Positions 16,822 to 26,516 of a DNA stretch of 64,000 nucleotides are shown here, one piece after another (positions within the stretch are counted from its first letter, which is position 1; each line of letters begins with the position of its first letter). Origin of the DNA: Plantimonas leprariae (GTDB lineage: Bacteria; Pseudomonadota; Alphaproteobacteria; Rhizobiales; Rhizobiaceae). Below the pieces are notes generated by a model that saw only the letters and a program-made list of their open reading frames with translations, did no database searches and was not told the DNA's origin. A program made the position numbers and the translations under genes. The stretch spans positions 186,001 to 250,000 of the forward strand of contig NZ_VZDO01000003.1 in NCBI RefSeq assembly GCF_008802405.1, read 5' to 3'.

Positions 16822-16905
16822 ATGTTCGATCTTCTCTACCTCGCCGTCGGTCTCGGCTTTTTCGTCCTGATGGGCGGCTACGCCCGCTGGGCCGGGGAGG
16901 CCTGA
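16822..16905 (+). CDS. 27-aa membrane microprotein at the head of the kdp operon
   Basis: An AAAGGAGGG ribosome site directly precedes this ATG. The 27 residues are almost entirely one hydrophobic helix (LLYLAVGLGFFVLMGGYARW). The gene ends 2 nt before the kdpF start. Small one-helix proteins at this place occur before kdpF in other proteobacterial kdp operons, so a role with the Kdp complex or its assembly is plausible but unproven. It begins MFDLL, exactly as KdpF does, which suggests an internal duplication. An AT-rich patch at 16760-16775 upstream could contain the KdpE site. Confidence 0.75.
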   Translation: MFDLLYLAVGLGFFVLMGGYARWAGEA

Positions 16906-16907
16906 CG

Positions 16908-16994
16908 ATGTTCGACCTCCTCTTCGGCGGTGCCGTCGCGTGTCTCCTCGCCGCCTATCTGGTTTTCGCGCTCGTCCGTCCCGAACGGTTCTGA
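16908..16994 (+). CDS. kdpF: KdpF, small stabilising subunit of the K+-transporting ATPase
   Basis: A 28-aa one-helix membrane protein (MFDLLFGGAVACLLAAYLVF, ending ALVRPERF). The YLVFALVRPERF end matches the KdpF pattern in known kdp operons. It lies between the microprotein and kdpA, with 26 nt to the kdpA start. KdpF is a single-span peptide that stabilises the KdpABC complex in the inner membrane. Confidence 0.9.
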   Translation: MFDLLFGGAVACLLAAYLVFALVRPERF

Positions 16995-17020
16995 GCGGCA
17001 TCGAATAAGTCGAAACCACC

Positions 17021-18730
17021 ATGACCATCGTTGGCTGGCTGCAGATCGTCCTGATCCTCGCGGCCGTACTCGTCTCTGCCGTTCCGCTCGGCGCCCTCAT
17101 GGCGCGCGTCTTCGCGGGCGAGCGTAATGTCCTGTCGCCCGTGCTCGGGCCGGTGGAGCGCGGCCTCTACCGCCTCGCCGTCGTCGATCCCAACAGAGAG
17201 CAGAGCTGGCTCGGCTACACGCTGGGCATGCTGGTCTTCAACGCCGGCGGCTTCCTTCTCCTTTACCTGCTGCTGCGCTTCCAAGGCGTCCTGCCGCTGA
17301 ACCCGCAAGGGTTTTCCGGCCTGTCGCCCGACCTCGCCTTCAACACCGCCGTGTCCTTCGTCACGAACACGAACTGGCAGTCCTACGGCGGCGAGACGAC
17401 GATGAGCCACCTGTCGCAGATGGCCGGCCTCACCGTGCAGAACTTCCTGTCGGCCGCGACCGGCATGGCGCTGGCGGTCGCGCTGGTCCGCGCCTTCGCC
17501 CGCTCCGGTGCGAAGACGGTCGGCAACTTCTTCACCGACGTCACCCGTGCGACCCTCTACGTGCTGCTGCCGCTCGCGATCGTCACCGCGCTCTGGCAGG
17601 TCTCGATGGGCACGCCGCAGACCTTCGCGGTGTCGGCGACGGTGCGGACCGTGGAGGGACCCGAGCAGAGAATAGCGCTCGGGCCCGTCGCCTCGCAGCT
17701 CGCCGTCAAGCAGCTCGGCACCAACGGCGGCGGCTTCTTCAACGCCAATTCCGCGCACCCCTACGAAAACCCCTCGCCCCTCTCCAACGCCCTGACCATC
17801 TGGCAGATGCTCGTCGTCTCGACCGCGATGGTGTTCGCCTTCAGCCGCCTCGTCGGCGACAAGCGGCAGGCGCGGGCGATCCTCGCCGCCATGGGCGTGA
17901 TCCTCGTCGCCGGCATCGGCGTCGCCTATTGGGCGGAAAGCGCCGGGACGCCCGTCCTGGCGGCGGCCGGGCTCGATCCCGCCGGCGGCAACATGGAGGG
18001 CAAGGAGGTCCGCTTCGGCCTCGCCGCGTCCGCGATGTTCGCGGCGGTGACGACGGGTCTGTCGGACGGCGCGGTGAACGCCATGCACGGCTCGTTCACG
18101 CCGGTCGGCGGCATGGTGCCGATGGTGCTGATCATGCTCGGCGAGATCCTTCCCGGTGGCGTCGGCTCCGGACTCTACGGCATCCTCGTGATCGCGATCG
18201 TTTCGGTCTTCGTCGCCGGGCTGATGGTCGGGCGGACGCCCGAATATCTTGGCAAGAAGATCGAGGCGAAGGAGATGAAGATGGCGGTGCTCGCGATCCT
18301 CATCCTGCCGGTCGCGATCCTCGGCTTCTCGGCCGTCGCCGCCGTGCTACCGGCCGCCCTCGCCGGGCTCGGCAATGCAGGACCGCATGGGCTCAGCGAG
18401 ATCTACTACGCCTACACCTCGGCGGCCGGGAACAACGGCTCGGCCTTCGGCGGCCTCAGCGCCAACTCGCCGTGGTGGAACGCGACGCTCGGCCTCGCCA
18501 TGCTGCTCGGCCGCTTCGCCTACATCGTGCCGATGATGGCGATCGCCGGATCGCTGGTGGCGAAGCCGAGGCTCGCGCCTTCGGCGGGCACCTTTCCGAC
18601 CCACACGCCGCTGTTCGTCGGCCTGCTCGTCGGCATCATCCTGATCCTCGGCGGCCTCCAGTTCTTCCCGGCGCTGGCGCTCGGGCCGATCGCCGAACAG
18701 GTGCAGATGCTGTCCGGCAAGACCTTCTGA
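17021..18730 (+). CDS. kdpA: KdpA, K+-channel-like subunit of the high-affinity K+ ATPase
   Basis: The 569-aa polytopic membrane protein carries the four selectivity-filter loops of the SKT superfamily: [16 protein letters not shown] near residue 113, [20 protein letters not shown] near 233, [18 protein letters not shown] near 347 and [20 protein letters not shown] near 467. Length and order match KdpA. It binds and conducts K+ at micromolar levels using energy from KdpB. It is followed after 104 nt by kdpB. Confidence 0.97.
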   Translation: MTIVGWLQIVLILAAVLVSAVPLGALMARVFAGERNVLSPVLGPVERGLYRLAVVDPNREQSWLGYTLGMLVFNAGGFLLLYLLLRFQGVLPLNPQGFSGLSPDLAFNTAVSFVTNTNWQSYGGETTMSHLSQMAGLTVQNFLSAATGMALAVALVRAFARSGAKTVGNFFTDVTRATLYVLLPLAIVTALWQVSMGTPQTFAVSATVRTVEGPEQRIALGPVASQLAVKQLGTNGGGFFNANSAHPYENPSPLSNALTIWQMLVVSTAMVFAFSRLVGDKRQARAILAAMGVILVAGIGVAYWAESAGTPVLAAAGLDPAGGNMEGKEVRFGLAASAMFAAVTTGLSDGAVNAMHGSFTPVGGMVPMVLIMLGEILPGGVGSGLYGILVIAIVSVFVAGLMVGRTPEYLGKKIEAKEMKMAVLAILILPVAILGFSAVAAVLPAALAGLGNAGPHGLSEIYYAYTSAAGNNGSAFGGLSANSPWWNATLGLAMLLGRFAYIVPMMAIAGSLVAKPRLAPSAGTFPTHTPLFVGLLVGIILILGGLQFFPALALGPIAEQVQMLSGKTF

Positions 18731-18834
18731 CCGCCACCCCGGTCCCGCCGCGGGACCCCTCGGGCGCCCCGGCGCCCGACCATTCCCTCCCGCTCCGTCG
18801 ATCGCCCGGGCGATCCGACCAAAGGACCCTTCCC

Positions 18835-20889
18835 ATGGCCTCACAAGCCGCCCCATCCGCCTTCCGCCCCGACCTCGTTGGTCGCGCCGCTCTCGATGCC
18901 TGCCGGAAGCTCAACCCGGCGGCGCTGCTGCGCAATCCGGTGATCTTCGTGACGGAAGTCGTCGCCGCCGTCGTCACCGTCTTGTTCGTCCGCGACGTCG
19001 TCGCGGGCAATCCGCTGCTCTTCACCGGTCAGATCATGGCTTGGCTGTGGTTCACGGTGCTCTTCGCCAACTTCGCCGAGGCCATCGCCGAAGGGCGCGG
19101 CCGGGCACAGGCCGACAGCCTTCGCAAGGCGCGGACGGACACGGTCGCGAAGCGGATGGCGAATCCGAGGGACCGCCGGAACGTCCAGCCCCTGTCGGCG
19201 CTGGACCTCAAGGTCGGCGACCACGTCCTCGTCGAGACCGGCGACCTCGTCCCCGGCGACGGCGAGATCGTCGAAGGCATCGCCTCCGTCAACGAGGCGG
19301 CCGTCACCGGCGAGTCCGCCCCCGTGATCCGCGAGGCCGGCGGCGACCGCTCGGCCGTCACCGGCGGCACCACGGTCGTGTCGGACTGGATCGTGGTCAG
19401 GATCACCGCCGCGCCGGGGTCGTCCTTCCTCGACCGGATGATCGCCCTGGTGGAAGGCGCCGAGCGGCAGAAGACGCCGAACGAGCTGGCGCTCACCATC
19501 CTCCTCGTCGGCATGACGCTGATCTTCCTGATCGCGGTCGTGACGCTCACCGGCTTCTCGGCCTATTCGGAGGCCGCGATCTCGGTGCCGATCCTGGTGG
19601 CGCTGCTCGTCACCCTGATCCCGACCACGATCGGCGGTCTCCTGTCCGCCATCGGCATCGCCGGCATGGACCGCCTCATCCGCCACAACGTCCTCGCCAT
19701 GTCCGGCAAGGCGGTCGAGGCTTCGGGCGACGTCGACACGCTGCTGCTCGACAAGACCGGCACGATCACCTTCGGCAACCGCATGGCGTCCGAGTTCGTC
19801 GCCGTCGCGGGCGTCACCGAGACGCAGGCCGCGGAGATCGCCGTCGAGGCATCGCTCGCCGACGAGACGGCCGAGGGCCGCTCCATCCTCACCCTCGCGC
19901 GCGAGCGCTACGGCCTGTCCGTCCCGGCGGCCCGGCTGGGCGATGCCGCCTTCATCCCCTTCTCGGCGGCGACGCGCCTCAGCGGCGTCGACATGGATAG
20001 CCGGCGCGTCCGCAAGGGCGCGGTCGATGCGATCCGCCGGTTCGTGCACGAAAGCGCCGGCCACGCCGTCGCCGAGCCCGCCGCCTTCACGGCGGCCGTG
20101 GACCGGATCGCCAAGTCGGGCGGCACACCGCTCGGGCTCGCCGAGAACGGCCGTTTCATCGGCGTCATCCACCTGAAGGACGTGGTGAAGCCGGACATCA
20201 AGGAGCGCTTCGCGGAGCTCCGCCGCATGGGCATCCGCACGGTGATGGTGACGGGCGACAACCCGGTGACGGCCGCCGCCATCGCCTCGGAGGCCGGCGT
20301 CGACGATTTCATCGCGGAAGCGACGCCGCAGGACAAGCTCAGCTATATCCGCAACGAGCAGCGCCACGGCCGGCTCGTCGCGATGTGCGGCGACGGCACC
20401 AACGACGCCCCTGCCCTCGCGCAGGCCGATGTCGGCGTCGCGATGCAGACCGGCACGCAGGCCGCCCGCGAGGCGGGCAACATGGTGGACCTCGATTCCG
20501 ACCCGACGAAGCTCATCGAGATCGTCGGGATCGGCAAGCAGCTCCTGATGACGCGAGGGAGCCTGACCACCTTCTCGATCGCCAACGACGTGGCGAAGTA
20601 CTTCGCCATCATCCCAGCGCTGTTCGTCGCGGCGATCCCCGAGCTCGGCGTGCTGAACGTCATGCGCCTCGCCTCGCCGGAAAGCGCGATCCTGTCGGCG
20701 GTGATCTTCAACGCCCTCGTCATCGTCGCGCTGATCCCGCTGGCGCTCCGCGGCGTCCCGTACCGGGCCGAAGGCGCCGCCGCCGTGCTGCGGCGCAATC
20801 TCCTGATCTACGGCCTCGGCGGCATCCTCGTGCCGTTCGTCGGCATCAAGGCGATCGACCTCGCGGTCTCCGGCCTCGGTCTCGCTTGA
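18835..20889 (+). CDS. kdpB: KdpB, P-type ATPase subunit of K+ transporter
   Basis: The 684-aa protein has all landmarks of a class IA P-type ATPase: the actuator [11 protein letters not shown] near residue 157, the phosphorylated Asp in [13 protein letters not shown] near residue 305, the nucleotide-binding region, and [18 protein letters not shown] near residue 518. The short membrane part and [12 protein letters not shown] start fit KdpB. The start at 18835 is preceded by AAAGGA with 8-nt spacing; longer open frames upstream run through kdpA and are not genes. KdpB hydrolyses ATP to drive K+ import through KdpA. Confidence 0.97.
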   Translation: MASQAAPSAFRPDLVGRAALDACRKLNPAALLRNPVIFVTEVVAAVVTVLFVRDVVAGNPLLFTGQIMAWLWFTVLFANFAEAIAEGRGRAQADSLRKARTDTVAKRMANPRDRRNVQPLSALDLKVGDHVLVETGDLVPGDGEIVEGIASVNEAAVTGESAPVIREAGGDRSAVTGGTTVVSDWIVVRITAAPGSSFLDRMIALVEGAERQKTPNELALTILLVGMTLIFLIAVVTLTGFSAYSEAAISVPILVALLVTLIPTTIGGLLSAIGIAGMDRLIRHNVLAMSGKAVEASGDVDTLLLDKTGTITFGNRMASEFVAVAGVTETQAAEIAVEASLADETAEGRSILTLARERYGLSVPAARLGDAAFIPFSAATRLSGVDMDSRRVRKGAVDAIRRFVHESAGHAVAEPAAFTAAVDRIAKSGGTPLGLAENGRFIGVIHLKDVVKPDIKERFAELRRMGIRTVMVTGDNPVTAAAIASEAGVDDFIAEATPQDKLSYIRNEQRHGRLVAMCGDGTNDAPALAQADVGVAMQTGTQAAREAGNMVDLDSDPTKLIEIVGIGKQLLMTRGSLTTFSIANDVAKYFAIIPALFVAAIPELGVLNVMRLASPESAILSAVIFNALVIVALIPLALRGVPYRAEGAAAVLRRNLLIYGLGGILVPFVGIKAIDLAVSGLGLA

Positions 20890-20911
20890 ACCCCTTCGAA
20901 GGAACGCATCC

Positions 20912-21544
20912 ATGTTTTCGCAAATCCGCGCTGCGGCGACCCTCGTCGGCCTCTTCACCGTCGTCCTCGGCTTGCTCTATCCTGCCGCGATGACCGCCAT
21001 CGCGGGAGCGGCCTTCCCGAGCCAGGCCGCTGGCAGCCTCCTTCTGAAGGACGGGAAGGCGGTCGGCTCGTCGCTGATCGGTCAGTCGTTCGCGGGCGAG
21101 GGCTACCTGCATCCCCGTCCCTCCGCAGCGGGCACGGGCTATGATGCCTCGGCCTCGTCCGGCACCAATCTCGCGCCGACCAGCGCCAAGCTGGCCGAGC
21201 GCCTGAAGACGGACGCAGCGGCCATGCAGGAGGCGACAGGCGCTTCGATCCTGCCGGCCGACGCGATCACCACCTCGGGCAGCGGTCTCGATCCGGACGT
21301 CTCGCCCGCTTTCGCCGAGCTGCAGGTGCCCCGCATCGCCAAGGCGAGGAACGTTCCCGAGGAGGCCGTGCGCCGCCTGATCGCAGCCAGCACGACGGGG
21401 CGCACGCTGGGCGTTCTCGGCGAGCCGCGCGTCAACGTCCTGGCCACGAACCTCGCCCTCGATGCCGCCGCGCCGAACGCGACGCCTCCCGCCCCCGCCG
21501 CGCCGGCGGGCACGCCGTCCGCCTCGGCTTCGCCGACCGGCTGA
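20912..21544 (+). CDS. kdpC: KdpC, chaperone-like subunit of K+-transporting ATPase
   Basis: The 210-aa protein has one N-terminal membrane segment (TLVGLFTVVLGLLYPAAMTAIAG) and the typical KdpC periplasmic signatures: GSLLLKDGKAVGSSLIGQSF, FHPRPSA-like YLHPRPSAAG, and TSGSGLDPDVSPAFAELQVPRIAKAR. The LGVLGEPRVNVLATNLALD end is also typical. A Pro/Ala/Ser-rich tail of about 20 residues (after NATPP) extends beyond the family norm. It follows kdpB after 22 nt with an AAGGAA ribosome site. KdpC couples KdpA and KdpB in the complex. Confidence 0.96.
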   Translation: MFSQIRAAATLVGLFTVVLGLLYPAAMTAIAGAAFPSQAAGSLLLKDGKAVGSSLIGQSFAGEGYLHPRPSAAGTGYDASASSGTNLAPTSAKLAERLKTDAAAMQEATGASILPADAITTSGSGLDPDVSPAFAELQVPRIAKARNVPEEAVRRLIAASTTGRTLGVLGEPRVNVLATNLALDAAAPNATPPAPAAPAGTPSASASPTG

Positions 21545-21663
21545 GCGGCCGTCGGTGGCTTCGATCCGTCGACCATGCGCGTGGGCGAGCGCATATAGGG
21601 ATGAGAGCGAGGGGGCGTTCGCCGACGCCCTCTTCGCTCGTTCTCCCGCCTGGATGTCCGGCC

Positions 21664-24333
21664 ATGAAGGATGACGCGCCGCGAGCCTCGCCGGAGGCCC
21701 TGCTCGCCCACGCCGCCCGCGAGGAGCGCGGCAGGCTGCGGCTGTTCCTCGGCGCCGCGCCCGGCGTCGGCAAGACCTTCGCGATGCTCCAGGCGGCGCG
21801 CGGCGCGAAGGCGGCGGGCCGCGACGTGCTCGTCGGCATCGTCGAAACGCACGGGCGCGCCGACACGCAAGCGATGGTCGCGGACCTCGAGCTGCTGCCC
21901 CGCAAGCGCATTCCCTACAAGGGGCGGCTGATCGGCGAGTTCGACCTCGACGCCGCCCTGGACCGCCGACCCGGACTGCTGCTTGTCGACGAGTACGCCC
22001 ATTCCAACGTGCCGGGGTCGCGCCATCCGAAGCGCTGGCAGGACGTCGCCGAGTTGCTCCAGGCCGGGATCGACGTCTGGACCACGATGAACGTTCAGCA
22101 CGTCGAGAGCCTCAACGACGTGGTGCAGCGCATCACGGGCGTCCGGGTGCGCGAGACCGTGCCCGACACGACGCTGAGCGTCGCCGACGAGATCGTGCTG
22201 GTCGACTTGCCGCCGGACGAGCTGATTCGGCGCCTCGCCGAGGGCAAGGTCTATGTCGAGGACACGGCGACGCGGGCGACGCAGAACTTCTTCAAGCCGT
22301 CGAACCTCACGGCGCTGCGCGAGCTGGCGCTGCGGCAGGTGGCCTCCCGCGTCGACTCGGACCTCCTCGAACGGATGCAGGGCGGGGCGATCGAGGGTCC
22401 CTGGGCGGCGGGCGAGCGGCTGCTCGTCTGCCTCGGGCCGGACGAGGAGGCCGAGCGGCTGGTGCGCGCCGCAAGGCGCCTCGCCGACCTCCTCGACGCG
22501 CCCTGGTTCGCCGTCACGGTGGAGCGGCCGGGCGCGACGCTGGACGAGGCCGATGCGGCCCGCATCCAGGCCGCCATGCAACTGGCGAAAAGCCTCGGCG
22601 CCGAAACCCAGAACCTCGTCGCCTCCGACTTTCCCGGCGAGCTTCTCCGCCTCTCGCGCTACGAGAACGTCACGCAGATCGTCGTCGGCAAGACGCGCGG
22701 ACGTGGGCTTCGCCGCGGCTGGTTCGCGCGGAGCCTCGCGGACGCTCTCGTCAAGCGGGCCTCGGGCATCTCGATCCACGTCCTCACCGCCGAGCCCGTC
22801 GCGCCGACGCGGAGACGGCAGCTTCCCGCGGCGGCTCCGGCGGCCGGCTACGCCGCGGCGCTCGCCTCCGTCGCCGCGGCGACCGCGCTCGGTTCGGTGC
22901 TGCTTCGCTTCGTGCCGCTGCCGAACGTCTCGATGCTCTACCTGCTCGCCGTGCTCGTGCCGGCGATCGCCTACGGCGTCTGGCCGGCGGTGTTCGCCTC
23001 GATGCTCTCGTTCGCCGCCTACAACTTCTTCTTCATCGACCCGACCTATTCGTTCACCGTCGCGCGGCCGCACGAACTTCTGGCGCTGGCGGTCTTCCTG
23101 ATCGTCGCCGTCGCGATCTCCGCGGTCGCGGGCCGGGCACGCGAACAGATGCGCGCCTCGGCGCAGCGCACGCGGGCGGGCCGCCGTCTCTACGAGTTCA
23201 CGAAGACGCTGTCCGCGCTGCCGGACGCCCAGGCCGTGACGGAAGCGGCGGCAAGCGAGGTGAACGCCGCGCTCGGTCGCCCTTGCGTCGTCCTCGTTCC
23301 GGAGGGCGGCGACCTCGCCATCGCCGCCGCGTGGCCGCCCGACGACCGGCTCGACACGGCCGCGCGCACCGCCGCCCGCTGGGCGTTCGATCGCGACGAG
23401 CCGGCGGGCGGCGGCACCGGCACCTTGCCGGGTTGCGGCTGGACGTTCCTGCCGCTCGGCCGCCCGGGGCGGCAGGTCGGCGTGCTCGGCGTCGAAGTCT
23501 CGGCCGATGCGCCGCCCCTCGGCGTCGAGACGCGGACACTGCTCGACGCCCTGGTGGAGCAATCGGCGGCGGCGATCCATCGCGCCCATCTCGCCGGCGA
23601 GGTGAACGAAGTCCGCACCGCGGCCGAGACGGAGCGGGTGCGCAACATCCTTCTCGCCTCGATCAGCCACGATTTTCGCACGCCGCTCGCCTCGATCCTC
23701 GGTTCCGCCACCGCGCTTCTCGACTACGAGGACCGGCTGGAGGCCGCCTCGCGCCGCGACCTCCTCGCCCAGGTGCGCGACGAAGCGCGCCATCTGGACA
23801 TGATGGTGCGCAACCTCCTGTCGATGACCCGTCTCGAAGCCGGCGCGCTGGAATTGAACCGCGACTGGATCGATCTCGGCGAGACCCTCCACCGCGCCGT
23901 CGAGGTCGCCAGGCGGCGCGGCGCCACGCAAGCGTTCGACGTCCGTCTGCCGGAGGATCCGGTCCTGGTCCACGCCGATGGCACGCTGCTCGATCAGGCG
24001 CTCGGCAACGTCGTCGCCAATGCGGTCCGCCATGCCGGTGCGGAGGCCCGCGTGACGCTCGCGACGACGTACGATCGCGGCGTGGCGCTGGTGGAGATCG
24101 CCGACGACGGGCCCGGCATTCCGGACGACCTGCGCCCGCACGTCTTCGAGAAGTTCACGACGGGGCGGCGGCCGGGCGGCGACGGGGGCGAGAGCGCCGG
24201 ACTCGGCCTCGCCATCGCCAGGGGTATCGTCGAGGCGCATGGCGGCACGATCGAGCTTCTGCCGGACGAGTCAGGCCGGCACGGCGCGGCGTTCCGGATC
24301 GCTCTGCCCGCCGGAGAAAGGCACCGGGAATGA
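21664..24333 (+). CDS. kdpD: KdpD, K+-responsive sensor histidine kinase
   Basis: The 889-aa protein has the full KdpD architecture: an N-terminal KdpD domain with Walker A GAAPGVGKT near residue 30 and LLVDEYAHSNVPGSRHPKRW, a universal-stress-like domain to about residue 370, four clustered membrane helices at about 395-490 (DUF4118), a GAF-like region, an H-box SHDFRTPLASILGSATALLD near residue 668 and a HATPase domain with DDGPGIP and GLGLAIARGIVEAHGG. The start at 21664 (MKDDAPRASPEALL) aligns with the family; an in-frame ATG at 21601 would add 21 unrelated residues. KdpD controls kdp expression through KdpE and overlaps it by 4 nt. Confidence 0.95.
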   Translation: MKDDAPRASPEALLAHAAREERGRLRLFLGAAPGVGKTFAMLQAARGAKAAGRDVLVGIVETHGRADTQAMVADLELLPRKRIPYKGRLIGEFDLDAALDRRPGLLLVDEYAHSNVPGSRHPKRWQDVAELLQAGIDVWTTMNVQHVESLNDVVQRITGVRVRETVPDTTLSVADEIVLVDLPPDELIRRLAEGKVYVEDTATRATQNFFKPSNLTALRELALRQVASRVDSDLLERMQGGAIEGPWAAGERLLVCLGPDEEAERLVRAARRLADLLDAPWFAVTVERPGATLDEADAARIQAAMQLAKSLGAETQNLVASDFPGELLRLSRYENVTQIVVGKTRGRGLRRGWFARSLADALVKRASGISIHVLTAEPVAPTRRRQLPAAAPAAGYAAALASVAAATALGSVLLRFVPLPNVSMLYLLAVLVPAIAYGVWPAVFASMLSFAAYNFFFIDPTYSFTVARPHELLALAVFLIVAVAISAVAGRAREQMRASAQRTRAGRRLYEFTKTLSALPDAQAVTEAAASEVNAALGRPCVVLVPEGGDLAIAAAWPPDDRLDTAARTAARWAFDRDEPAGGGTGTLPGCGWTFLPLGRPGRQVGVLGVEVSADAPPLGVETRTLLDALVEQSAAAIHRAHLAGEVNEVRTAAETERVRNILLASISHDFRTPLASILGSATALLDYEDRLEAASRRDLLAQVRDEARHLDMMVRNLLSMTRLEAGALELNRDWIDLGETLHRAVEVARRRGATQAFDVRLPEDPVLVHADGTLLDQALGNVVANAVRHAGAEARVTLATTYDRGVALVEIADDGPGIPDDLRPHVFEKFTTGRRPGGDGGESAGLGLAIARGIVEAHGGTIELLPDESGRHGAAFRIALPAGERHRE

Positions 24334-25046
24334 TGCAGCCCAGCGTCCTCGTCGTCGACGACGAGCCGGCGATCCACCGCTTCCTGAAGCCGTCGCTGAC
24401 CGCGGAGGGCTACCGCGTGATCCAGGCGACGACGGGCACGCAGGCGCTGGCGCTCGCGGCGGAAAGGCGACCGGAGATCATCGTGCTCGATCTCGGCCTG
24501 CCCGACATCGACGGCAAGGACGTGATCGAACGGCTGCGGCGTTCGGGCGACGACGTGCCGATCGTCGTCCTGTCCGCCCGGGATCGGGAATCGGAGAAGA
24601 TCCGCGCCCTCGATCTCGGGGCCGACGATTTCGTCGAGAAGCCCTTCGGCGTCGGCGAACTGATGGCGCGGATACGCGCGGCGTTGCGTCATCGCCAACC
24701 CGTCCCCGCCGGACCTCTCGTGTCCGGCGACCTGTCGCTCGATACGGAGACCCGCATCGTGCGCAAGGGCGCGTGCGAGGTGAAGCTGACCCCGCGCGAG
24801 TTCGACCTTCTCGCCGTGCTTCTCCGGCAGGCCGGCAAGGTGGTGACCCATGCCAGCCTGCTGCGCGAGATCTGGGGCAAGGCGAACGAGGCCGACACGC
24901 AGTATCTGCGCGTCTATGTCGGTCACCTCCGGCAGAAGCTGGAGGACGATCCCGCCGCCCCCCGCCGCATCACGACGGAAGCCGGCGTCGGATATCGGCT
25001 GAACTGGATCGAACCTCCGACCGCTGCCGGGGACGCCGAGCCGTAA
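24330..25046 (+). CDS. kdpE: KdpE, OmpR-type response regulator of the kdp operon
   Basis: The 238-aa protein has a receiver domain (LVVDDEPAIHRFL acidic pocket, phospho-acceptor Asp in IIVLDLGLPDIDG, Lys in DFVEKPFG) and a winged-helix DNA-binding domain (VKLTPREFDLLAVLLRQAGKV, LRVYVGHLRQKLEDDP, ITTEAGVGYRL). The start overlaps the kdpD stop; a second ATG at 24333 is equally possible. It is probably phosphorylated by KdpD and activates transcription from the region upstream of 16822. No clear terminator follows. Confidence 0.96.
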   Translation: MMQPSVLVVDDEPAIHRFLKPSLTAEGYRVIQATTGTQALALAAERRPEIIVLDLGLPDIDGKDVIERLRRSGDDVPIVVLSARDRESEKIRALDLGADDFVEKPFGVGELMARIRAALRHRQPVPAGPLVSGDLSLDTETRIVRKGACEVKLTPREFDLLAVLLRQAGKVVTHASLLREIWGKANEADTQYLRVYVGHLRQKLEDDPAAPRRITTEAGVGYRLNWIEPPTAAGDAEP

Positions 25047-25087
25047 CCGGATTTCCGCCTTCCCAGCCTTGTCCGGCACCGGGAATG

Positions 25088-25306
25088 TCAGCCGATGCCG
25101 TGGATATATGGGAACCTGCCCGCGAGCGCGTTGGTCTGCGCGTACCGCAGCGCCTGAAGCCGGTGGTAGTTGTCCATCCGCGTCAGCGCCGTCTGGGCGA
25201 GGTTCGAGATATCGAAGGTGCCGCAACCCTCGCAGGATATGGTCTTCGCGTTGGCGTTGGCTGCCGGGCGATCCTCGACCGGCGCACCGCATACCGGACA
25301 CTGCAT
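25088..25306 (-). CDS. Small zinc-ribbon-like protein, 72 aa
   Basis: The ATG at 25306 has GGGAGGA 6 nt upstream. The protein starts MQCPVCGAPVEDRP and continues with ISCEGCGTFDIS, so two CxxC knuckles 20-25 residues apart would hold one zinc ion. The C-terminal half is helical (LAQTALTRMDNYHRLQALRYAQ). An open frame upstream to 25486 has no ribosome site and is not included. Function is unknown; such proteins may bind nucleic acid or protein partners. The gene faces kdpE, with 41 nt between the stops. Confidence 0.75.
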   Translation of the reverse strand: MQCPVCGAPVEDRPAANANAKTISCEGCGTFDISNLAQTALTRMDNYHRLQALRYAQTNALAGRFPYIHGIG

Positions 25307-25445
25307 GACGCATCCTCCCAGATGAAAGCGGCAGTCTACATCGCGGCGGGATGCATGACAGCCGATCCGTCGTATCCACGGGACGTTCGGAACATCCACT
25401 CCCGCCATGCCTTCCGGACCGAGGACAATCGACCGGCGCCGGCAC

Positions 25446-25586
25446 ATGGATCGGAAAACGACGCGGTTCCCGACAGCCGCCGGCATCCTGTTCGGGCCTG
25501 GGCTCGGCGGCTTCTTCGACGGGATCGTCCTCTATCGGATCCTGCAATGGCGCCATATGGCGACAATCGCCGGATACCCGGCGTGA
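25446..25586 (+). pseudogene. 5' fragment of a DUF2243 membrane protein gene
   Basis: From an ATG at 25446 the frame reads MDRKTTRFPTAAGILFGPG, LGGFFDGIVLYRILQW, RHMATIAGYPA and stops after 46 residues. The segment GLGGFFDGIVLxxILQWxHM is the hallmark N-terminal membrane segment of DUF2243 proteins, which normally continue for over 100 residues with further helices. Nothing resembling the rest follows, because the SDR gene starts within or at the end of this fragment. It is a 3'-truncated remnant. Its stop overlaps a GTG (25583) that is an alternative SDR start. Confidence 0.65.
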
Positions 25587-26290
25587 CGGGGGCGATACCG
25601 ACCTCGCTGCGCGACGGTTACCGGGCGGTCGTGCTCGGATCCACCGGCGGCATCGGCTCGGCGCTCGCCGCTCTGCTCGCGGCCGATCCGCGCTGCGGCG
25701 AGGTCGTCGGCCTGTCCCGCGCGAACGGCTTCGATCTTCTCGACGAAGCGTCGGTCGCCGCCCGTGTGAGGGATGCCGGTTCGTCGGGCCCCATCGATCT
25801 TGTGTTCGACGCGACAGGTGCGTTGGTGATCGACGGCTACGGGCCGGAGAAGTCGCTGCGCGCCCTCGATCCCGCCGGCATGGCGATGCAGTTCGCGGTG
25901 AACGCCATCGGACCGGCGCTCATTCTCAAGCATTTCGCGCCGCTGCTGCCCCGCGACCGGCGCTCGCTGTTCGCGACCCTGTCGGCTCGGGTGGGCTCGA
26001 TCGGCGACAACCGGCTCGGCGGCTGGATCTCCTACCGGGCATCCAAGGCGGCGCTGAACCAGATCGTGCGGACCGGTGCGATCGAGATCGCCCGCACCCA
26101 TCCGCTCGCCGTCGTGGTGGCCTTGCATCCCGGAACGGTCGCGACGCGGCTGTCGGACCCGTTCGCAGGCGACCGCGAACGCCTCACGCCGGAGGCATCG
26201 GCTGCCGCTCTCCTCGGCGTGCTGGATGGGCTGGCGCCGGAAAGCAGCGGCGGCTTCTTCGCCTATGACGGCACCACGGTCGATTGGTGA
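25547..26290 (+). CDS. Short-chain dehydrogenase/reductase family protein
   Basis: The protein (247 aa from the ATG at 25547) shows an SDR fold: the cofactor loop VVLGSTGGIGSALAALL, FAVNAIGPALILKHFAPLL, the Ser-containing strand FATLSARVGSIGDN, the catalytic YRASKAALNQ (YxxxK) and VALHPGTVATRLS. It resembles short C-factor/YciK-like SDRs more than classical 250-aa sugar dehydrogenases. The start is uncertain: neither the ATG at 25547 nor the GTG at 25583 (GTGA overlap with the DUF2243 fragment) has a good ribosome site. Substrate unknown; gene context gives no hint. Confidence 0.82.
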   Translation: MAPYGDNRRIPGVTGAIPTSLRDGYRAVVLGSTGGIGSALAALLAADPRCGEVVGLSRANGFDLLDEASVAARVRDAGSSGPIDLVFDATGALVIDGYGPEKSLRALDPAGMAMQFAVNAIGPALILKHFAPLLPRDRRSLFATLSARVGSIGDNRLGGWISYRASKAALNQIVRTGAIEIARTHPLAVVVALHPGTVATRLSDPFAGDRERLTPEASAAALLGVLDGLAPESSGGFFAYDGTTVDW

Positions 26291-26516
26291 ACAGGGGCGA
26301 GTGCCGTCCGTGCTGGTCCGGAAGAAGGACCTGCCGCGCAGGCTCGTCCTCGCGATGCGACGCGGAAGCGTTGCGCGATGCCGGCGTTCCAGGCGCCGGA
26401 GCCGAGTTCGACCCCAACGGAGGATAGCCGACAAGTCGAACGACCCGGTTCATCCGCCCGCAAGGTTGCTGCCGCAAGAATGCCGTCCCGCCCAGTGCGA
26501 CGAGACGAGATCCGGC

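Noticed and set aside
18841..20958. 705-codon minus-strand frame opposite kdpB
   Set aside because: Shadow of the P-type ATPase gene; His/Asp/Arg-rich composition with no motif.
21601..21663. Upstream in-frame start for kdpD
   Set aside because: The added 21 residues do not fit the KdpD N-terminus, which begins at MKDDAPRASPEALL.
21139..24240. 1033-codon open frame on the minus strand opposite kdpD
   Set aside because: It is antisense to a well-recognised gene, has an Arg/Gly/Asp-rich chance composition without domains, and arises from GC-rich codon bias.
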